Positions 19,350 through 23,241 of a stretch of DNA of 23,241 nucleotides are shown in pieces; position 1 is the first letter of the stretch; every line of letters begins with the position of its first letter. The position numbers were made by a program, and so were the translations under genes. Origin of the DNA: a virus; IMG/VR virus record IMGVR_UViG_3300027668_000107, positions 1-23,241 of that record; one strand, written 5' to 3'. The notes below the pieces were generated by a model. That model saw only the letters and a list, made by a program, of their open reading frames with translations, was not told the origin of the DNA and did not search any database.

Positions 19350-19494
19350 CGATGATTTAATTAAAGCATCAGCAGAGAGAGCTGAAGAATCTAAACAAGA
19401 TACATTAGACTCCTGGATAACAGACCTTGAAACTAAGGATCAACCAGAAGCTTGTAGTATCGACAACGAAGATTGCGAGGCGTGCGGTGCATAA
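19336..19494 (+). CDS. Small acidic protein ending in CxxC, 52 aa
   Basis: The frame from ATG 19336 overlaps the previous gene by 14 nt and encodes 52 residues. The product is acidic and helical (MIKSNDDLIKASAERAEESK), with cysteines clustered at the end (EACSIDNEDCEACGA: C40, C47, C50). It could bind a metal or act as a short adaptor. No family is recognised. Confidence 0.55.
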   Translation: MIKSNDDLIKASAERAEESKQDTLDSWITDLETKDQPEACSIDNEDCEACGA

Positions 19495-19538
19495 GCTACG
19501 CTAACAAACTATTTAACTAACCATTAAAAACCAATATC

Positions 19539-20075
19539 ATGGCTAAAACTAAAGCAGAATTGATGAATGACCTGTTTAAAAAGTGCAACCTCACAGGAGA
19601 AGATGTACATAAACATAAATTCTATACCATAATCACAAGGTCAGGTATAGAGAAGGTTCAAGCAGCTTATAATATAAACATCTGCTACGACATCGTAAAG
19701 TTATCCGACGACCACAAACACTGTCTAATAAAGGCAGTAGGTATTATGGGCGATGCTAGAACGGAGACATACGGAGAGTGTTCACCTAGTAACAATCAGA
19801 ATGGCTATCCAGTCGCTATGGCTGAGAAACGCGCCTTATCCCGTATCGTACTTAAACTTGCAGGTCTATACTCGCAAGGTGTCTTCGGAGAAGATGAAGC
19901 AGAGGACTTCGCTGCGTCTAAGAACGTAAAGATTAAGCTAGACAAGAAGACTTTCGATGCTATGATTAGTGCTGCATCAACTCATCCAGAAAGAGTGTCT
20001 GAGGCTATGGCTAAGTACTCTATGACGGAGAGTCAAGAGGCAGAGCTACTCAAAGAAGTTCACGAGAATATATAA
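19539..20075 (+). CDS. Putative single-strand annealing protein, SAK3/Rad52-like
   Basis: The 178-residue protein has YGECSPSN (78-85) followed by YPVAMAEKRALSRIVLKLAG (90-109), a signature of phage annealing proteins of the SAK3/Rad52-like group as I recall it. These proteins anneal complementary single strands during recombination-dependent repair and replication. The position before an SSB, a RusA resolvase and (3 kb on) a RecE-like exonuclease fits an exonuclease-annealase pair. The N-terminal part carries IEKVQAAYNINICYDIVKLS. The C-terminal 50 residues are helical. A strong terminator follows directly. Confidence 0.65.
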   Translation: MAKTKAELMNDLFKKCNLTGEDVHKHKFYTIITRSGIEKVQAAYNINICYDIVKLSDDHKHCLIKAVGIMGDARTETYGECSPSNNQNGYPVAMAEKRALSRIVLKLAGLYSQGVFGEDEAEDFAASKNVKIKLDKKTFDAMISAASTHPERVSEAMAKYSMTESQEAELLKEVHENI

Positions 20076-20084
20076 ACATTACCT

Positions 20085-20114
20085 GGGAGAGGGATAATCT
20101 CTCTCCCTATTTTT
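20085..20114 (+). terminator. Rho-independent terminator after the annealing gene
   Basis: GGGAGAGGGA (20085-20094) pairs fully with TCTCTCTCCC (20098-20107), ten pairs with one G-T, around a TAA loop, followed by TATTTTT. The hairpin lies 10 nt after the stop of the annealing gene. It would end or attenuate transcription into the SSB gene. Confidence 0.75.
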
Positions 20115-20153
20115 AAACCGAGTCAAACATAAAAGACTCACAAACCATTTCAT

Positions 20154-20513
20154 ATGTCAAACTTACAGATTACAGGAACAATCAAATCAATCGGTGAATT
20201 ACAATCAGGTGTATCAAAATCCACCAACAAAGAGTGGAAGAAGCTAAACTTCGTCGTTGAAACAACAGGAGAATACGCTAAGTCTGTAGCATTCAACCTC
20301 TTTGGAGGAGAGAAAGTAGATAACTTTGTTAAGTACAACAAGGTAGGTCAATTAGTAGACATCAGTTTTGATGCAGAATCAAGAGAGTATAAAGGTAAGT
20401 ACTATACAGACCTTAATGCTTGGAAGGTGTTTACCAATAAAGGAGAGAAAACAGCAGCTCCAGAGACCGCAGGTGCATCAGCTCCAGTGGATCATGGAAC
20501 AATGCCTTTCTAG
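20154..20513 (+). CDS. ssb: OB-fold single-stranded DNA-binding protein (DUF3127-like)
   Basis: This 119-residue protein covers exposed single strands during replication and recombination. The N-terminal 95 residues form an OB-type domain with the DUF3127 pattern: LQITGTIKSIGELQSGVSKS, W28 and F32 in EWKKLNFVVET, VAFNLFGGEKVDNF, VGQLVDISFDAESREYKGKY and WKVF. The C-terminus is a flexible Ala/Pro linker ending HGTMPF, close to the MPF/LPF tips that recruit partner proteins. Just upstream, GAGTC (20120-20124) and GACTC (20135-20139) form a hairpin in the leader. Confidence 0.85.
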   Translation: MSNLQITGTIKSIGELQSGVSKSTNKEWKKLNFVVETTGEYAKSVAFNLFGGEKVDNFVKYNKVGQLVDISFDAESREYKGKYYTDLNAWKVFTNKGEKTAAPETAGASAPVDHGTMPF

Positions 20514-20520
20514 ATAGATA

Positions 20521-20561
20521 TGCTCCTGAACGGTCCGCCAAGTAGGGAGCAGATTTATTTT
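20521..20561 (+). terminator. Hairpin with T-rich tail after ssb
   Basis: TGCTCC (20521-20526) pairs with GGAGCA (20546-20551) around a 19-nt loop, followed by GATTTATTTT. It begins 7 nt after the ssb stop. The long loop and interrupted T-run make it a weak terminator. TATCTTTA (20564-20571) next to it is one base off the TAnnTTTG box, and the next ATG is at 20576, so a new short transcript could start here. Confidence 0.4.
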
Positions 20562-20575
20562 CATATCTTTACAAT

Positions 20576-21001
20576 ATGGAAGAGAGAACATTTTTTATAC
20601 CACTCAGCACACCTTCATCTAAGAATGGTAAGCGCTGGACTGGCAAGCACATGATTCATTCAAAGACAGTAATGAACTACATTAAGAATACTAAACCCTA
20701 CTGGGAGCAGTACGCTGAAGAGTTTAGGTCTATCATTGACGGATTAGAAAAACCTGTACACATATCGTTCAAGTTTATACGAGGAACACGCCACAAGTTC
20801 GATTACGTTAATCCACTACAAACCGTACAAGATCAGATGACCATATACGGATGGATACACGACGACAACTGTGACGAGATAATGCCATCGTTTGGAACTT
20901 ACGTTTACGATAAGGAAAAGGCAGGGTGCCACATAACCATATTAAAAACCAATAAACCAACCAAAGATGAACCGAGAACTGATACTGAAAACTCTGGGTA
21001 A
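20576..21001 (+). CDS. rusA: RusA-like Holliday junction resolvase
   Basis: The 141-residue product cuts four-way junctions formed during recombination. It has the RusA layout: N-terminal FFIPLSTPSSKNGKRW, a strand VHISFKFI, then FDYVNPLQTVQDQM with acidic residues, and WIHDDNCDEIMP with the conserved DD. These supply the catalytic aspartates (D in FDYVN, D in VQDQM, DD in IHDD). It ends in a strand HITIL and a polar tail. The last 35 nt overlap the next gene. Position next to ssb and annealing genes fits. Confidence 0.88.
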   Translation: MEERTFFIPLSTPSSKNGKRWTGKHMIHSKTVMNYIKNTKPYWEQYAEEFRSIIDGLEKPVHISFKFIRGTRHKFDYVNPLQTVQDQMTIYGWIHDDNCDEIMPSFGTYVYDKEKAGCHITILKTNKPTKDEPRTDTENSG

Positions 21002-21377
21002 GATAATTAAGGATGCTGAATTCTTAATGAACGTAGTTACATCGAAAGATGGATACGAACCTAAAGAGAAGGTAATGTCAAGTTACACACAGGATTTCCT
21101 AGACTTCTATAAAGCCTACGGGATAAGCAAGACTAAGAGTCAATCGTTTATCAAGTGGAAACAACTAAACAACCAACAGAAAGCTACTATAATGGAGTTA
21201 ATCCCATTGTATCATAATGCTTTTGAGGAGAAGTTCAGAAAATATCCGAACAATTTCCTCGCTAATGGTAGCTGGGAAGATTATCTATATCTATTAGAAA
21301 CCAACAAAGAGTACAATGATCGAGTGCAGAAAGTCGCAGACGCTCAGAGGGAACGCTTAGATTCATATAACTTCTAA
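20967..21377 (+). CDS. Replication initiator-like protein, C-terminal type domain
   Basis: This is a 136-residue basic protein. The region WKQLNNQQKATIMELIPLYH, with FRKYPNNFLANGSWEDYL at 93-110, matches a pattern often found at the C-terminus of phage replication initiation proteins (Ip.Y.....yrk.P..yLn...WeD). Here it stands without an N-terminal winged helix. It may help load the helicase, since the ATPase gene follows with a TAATG overlap. The start at 20967 lies inside the RusA gene and has an A-rich upstream context; ATG 21027 is an alternative. Confidence 0.65.
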   Translation: MNRELILKTLGKIIKDAEFLMNVVTSKDGYEPKEKVMSSYTQDFLDFYKAYGISKTKSQSFIKWKQLNNQQKATIMELIPLYHNAFEEKFRKYPNNFLANGSWEDYLYLLETNKEYNDRVQKVADAQRERLDSYNF

Positions 21378-22351
21378 TGGAGCATAAGATAAACTCTAAG
21401 GAAGAGGTTTCCGAGTATCTAAATCATGTCTATAACAATGGATATAACAAAGGCTTGTCTACTGGGATTCCCTGGCTAGACAAACACTACACCTTCAGAA
21501 AGGGTGAGCTTGATGTTATAACAGGGTTTGCCAACATAGGGAAGACTACAGCTATTTTCTACTTAATGATGTTAGCATCGGTAAAGTATAAATGGAAATG
21601 GCTATGCTACTGCCCTGAGAATGAACCTGTTGGTGAAATGGTAATAGACCTAGCAGAGATGTTTATAGGAATGACTGCCGACAAAACTAAGTCCGAAAGG
21701 ATGGATAGGCCAGTATTTGATGCTGCCTGCGTTTGGGTAATGGAACACTTTAAAGTGGTATCGTTCCCCAACACACCAACAATCTATGATGTAATGGAAG
21801 TATTCCAATCAGAATTAGATACTGGTGATTTTGACGGATGCTATGTAGATCCAATGAATGATCTAGCCATCAACAGGTCTATGAGTAAGTACGACTACTA
21901 CTATCAAGTACTGTCAGACATACGTAGATTCAAGCAGAAGAACTTTGTAAAGTTTATACTAGTAACACATGCTGTAACTAAAGCTGCTAGAGAAAAGAAT
22001 CAAGACGGAACAACACCTGCACCATCACACTACGACGTAGAGATGGGAGGTATGTTTGCGAATAGAACGGACAACTTTATAGTTGTACACAGGAACCCAA
22101 ACTCAGATGATTGGAGCGACACACAACTTCACGTAAGGAAGATTAAGTTCCAGAAGCTTGTAGGTATTCCAACTCAGGAAGATGAGCCTGTAATACTCAG
22201 ATTTGAGCCTAAGATATGTAGGTTTAAATCTTTAAACAAAGAAAAAATGGTATGGGAAGATGTTCTACAAAAGAATACCATGGACTTTATTGATTCTAAA
22301 AAGAGTCAGATTGTGCCAGAAATCTTCGACATTAATAATTTACCATTCTAA
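21377..22351 (+). CDS. RecA/DnaB-type ATPase, helicase candidate
   Basis: The 324-residue protein is a RecA-fold ATPase of the DnaB/Twinkle helicase type. Near the start STGIPWLDKHYTFRKGEL leads into the P-loop GFANIGKT (50-57). Walker B is at 153-158 (DGCYVD, continuing PMND), and FVKFILVTHAV and the GMFANRTDNFIVVHRNP region correspond to sensor-like DnaB motifs. The primase/toprim or N-terminal domain of full-length helicases is missing, so primase would come from elsewhere. It is translated from a TAATG overlap with the upstream gene. A single-strand-annealing ATPase (SAK4/RadA-like) is an alternative. Confidence 0.8.
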   Translation: MEHKINSKEEVSEYLNHVYNNGYNKGLSTGIPWLDKHYTFRKGELDVITGFANIGKTTAIFYLMMLASVKYKWKWLCYCPENEPVGEMVIDLAEMFIGMTADKTKSERMDRPVFDAACVWVMEHFKVVSFPNTPTIYDVMEVFQSELDTGDFDGCYVDPMNDLAINRSMSKYDYYYQVLSDIRRFKQKNFVKFILVTHAVTKAAREKNQDGTTPAPSHYDVEMGGMFANRTDNFIVVHRNPNSDDWSDTQLHVRKIKFQKLVGIPTQEDEPVILRFEPKICRFKSLNKEKMVWEDVLQKNTMDFIDSKKSQIVPEIFDINNLPF

Positions 22352-22362
22352 ATAATTACGCT

Positions 22363-22722
22363 ATGGGAAAGACAAAAGAACTTGCAGCTAAGCAACAGCA
22401 AGAAGAACAATTTAGAGATTCTCCGTTAGGGAAAGCTATCACGGAATTAGAATCGCATGTAGAAGGACATCTAATAGGGATGTTTGAGGCTGCTGGAGTA
22501 ACAGTAAGCCCAACCATGAAAGAAGCTATGATGACAAACTTCATCGGAGCTAGTCATGCTGCTGGTACTATACAACGTCTTGTATGGGAGCAAATGGACT
22601 TTCAAGCCAAGCAAACAGCCGAAGTAGCTACAGCCAAACCAGAGAAGGCAGAAAGAAAAGCTGCTAAAAAAGAGGCAGTTAAAGCTAACAGACCTAGAGG
22701 AAAGATGACTGTTAAAAAGTAA
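22363..22722 (+). CDS. Hypothetical protein with basic tail, 119 aa
   Basis: The 119-residue product starts with a Gln/Glu-rich helix (AAKQQQEEQFRDSPLGKAI), has a hydrophobic central helix pair (LIGMFEAAGVTVSPTMKEAM) and ends in a Lys/Ala-rich tail (AERKAAKKEAVKANRPRGK). The tail resembles histone-like disordered basic segments that bind DNA. No family is recognised. It sits 11 nt after the helicase gene and is the last gene before a promoter and a terminator. Confidence 0.65.
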   Translation: MGKTKELAAKQQQEEQFRDSPLGKAITELESHVEGHLIGMFEAAGVTVSPTMKEAMMTNFIGASHAAGTIQRLVWEQMDFQAKQTAEVATAKPEKAERKAAKKEAVKANRPRGKMTVKK

Positions 22723-22735
22723 TCCTAGCAATAGC

Positions 22736-22765
22736 TTGACAATCTGATTATATAACCTATATTTG
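22736..22765 (+). promoter_or_regulatory. Bacteroidota-type promoter before the exonuclease gene
   Basis: TTG (22736-22738) stands 19 nt before TATATTTG (22758-22765), a full match to the TTG / TAnnTTTG promoter layout of Bacteroidota. This is the best promoter in the window. The transcript would start near 22772 and reach a terminator-type hairpin after about 65 nt, before the gene at 22867. Confidence 0.65.
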
Positions 22766-22811
22766 GTGTATGATTTGGTTGTCATAATTGTTGGTTATTC
22801 AATTGGTTAAT

Positions 22812-22838
22812 AGAAAGAGGGCTTCGGCCTTCTTTTTT
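22812..22838 (+). terminator. Rho-independent terminator with TTCG loop
   Basis: Positions 22812-22822 pair with 22827-22837 (eleven pairs, two of them G-T) around a TTCG tetraloop; the 3' side runs into a T-stretch ending TTTTTTAT. It lies 90 nt after the preceding gene, downstream of the promoter at 22736 and 28 nt before the exonuclease start. It could end readthrough from upstream or act as an attenuator in the new leader. Confidence 0.75.
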
Positions 22839-22866
22839 ATGCCTTAAACATTTTAAAACAAACACG

Positions 22867-23241
22867 ATGAAAACAACCAAAAAGTTTACAGAAAGCCTTG
22901 CTGACGATAAAGTATATTTCGCAGACAAGACACACGTTAGTTGCTCGATGCTAAAGAACTTACTTAAGTCTCCAGCAGATTTCAGAGCATACTTAGATTC
23001 TCCACCCGAAGCAACTCCTGCTATGACATTCGGTAGTGCATTTCACTGCATGGCATTAGAACCTCACAAGTTCAATGACCAATTCTACATATTAGATACA
23101 GAGCTTAGACCTGAAAAGGAAAAAGGAATGACGTCTACCATAAACAAGAAATGGAAGATGGTTGAGTTAGCCCACGCCCAGTCTGCTGGTAAGAGTATAA
23201 TAACAGTGAAAGACCTAGATAAGATTGACGCTATGTGTATG
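22867..23241 (+). CDS. RecE-like PD-(D/E)XK exonuclease, 5' part only
   Basis: 125 codons are seen and the frame runs off the window. The start resembles the RecE/DUF3799 PD-(D/E)XK exonuclease group: SCSMLKNLLKSPADFRAYL (26-44), FGSAFHCMALEPHKF (55-69), and GMTSTINKKWK near 87. These enzymes resect double-stranded DNA ends to give 3' single strands for an annealing protein, here probably the product at 19539. The catalytic PD-(D/E)XK core should lie downstream of the window end. Start ATG 22867 follows the promoter and terminator hairpin. Confidence 0.8.
   Translation, partial: MKTTKKFTESLADDKVYFADKTHVSCSMLKNLLKSPADFRAYLDSPPEATPAMTFGSAFHCMALEPHKFNDQFYILDTELRPEKEKGMTSTINKKWKMVELAHAQSAGKSIITVKDLDKIDAMCM

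Noticed and set aside
22471-22785. Minus-strand 104-codon frame
   Set aside because: It runs through the promoter region and opposite an intact plus-strand gene; its Ser/Phe/Cys-rich sequence looks like antisense translation.
1-23241. CRISPR array, integrase, transposase or toxin-antitoxin pair
   Set aside because: No regularly spaced repeats, recombinase motifs or recognised toxin-antitoxin families were seen in the window.

Overview
The window reads as part of the genome of a tailed bacteriophage (Caudoviricetes). The host is most likely a member of the Bacteroidota, probably a flavobacterium. This rests on four observations: TerL and portal genes next to each other; dozens of tiny, tightly packed genes; an AT-rich sequence whose start codons mostly lack a close Shine-Dalgarno and instead follow A-rich contexts ending in CATTATG or CAATTATG; and promoter-like boxes of the Bacteroidota type (TTG about 19 nt before TAnnTTTG). 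No integrase, transposase, CRISPR array or convincing tRNA was found.

Layout. (1) Positions 5-4861, minus strand: a leftward late cassette of a small protein, a TerL-adjacent protein, the large terminase and the portal. All three junctions are one-base TAATG overlaps, and the operon continues off the left edge. (2) Positions 4862-5105: a divergent intergenic region with a leftward promoter candidate and the start of the rightward transcription unit. (3) Positions 5106-8600: small early-type genes separated by unusually large, structured gaps. The same leader architecture recurs here: a closed multi-helix RNA, then ATGGAG, then a hairpin, then the start codon. (4) Positions 8616-15672: about twenty-five compact genes of mostly unknown function, including several zinc-knuckle and one-helix membrane proteins, a DUF932 protein, an AP2-like protein and a 247-nt structured non-coding stretch at 13389-13635. 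A RadC-like protein lies just before this block, at 7582. (5) Positions 15696-19494: a conserved phage protein, a stand-alone DnaA domain IV protein, a winged-helix protein, an Api92-like protein and a possible HU-like protein. (6) Positions 19539-23241: the replication and recombination module, with a putative annealing protein, an OB-fold SSB, a RusA resolvase, a protein resembling the C-terminal part of phage replication initiators, a RecA/DnaB-type ATPase and the start of a RecE-like exonuclease.

How it fits together. The right half would process, anneal, protect and resolve phage DNA and load a helicase. The left cassette cuts and packages it. The middle is the accessory zone, probably for host takeover.

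The most interesting signal is in the RNA. Three start codons (5106, 6175, 6457) are preceded by GGAG, 3 nt, a 16-17 nt hairpin whose stem covaries, and 7-8 nt. Folding the hairpin would bring GGAG to about 10-11 nt from the AUG. Two of the three also share a three-helix junction with compensatory changes just upstream. A fourth ATGGAG follows a 129-nt RNA with five mutually compatible helices. All RNA folds were paired by hand and no energy calculation was run. Family names come from recognising motifs, not from a search.
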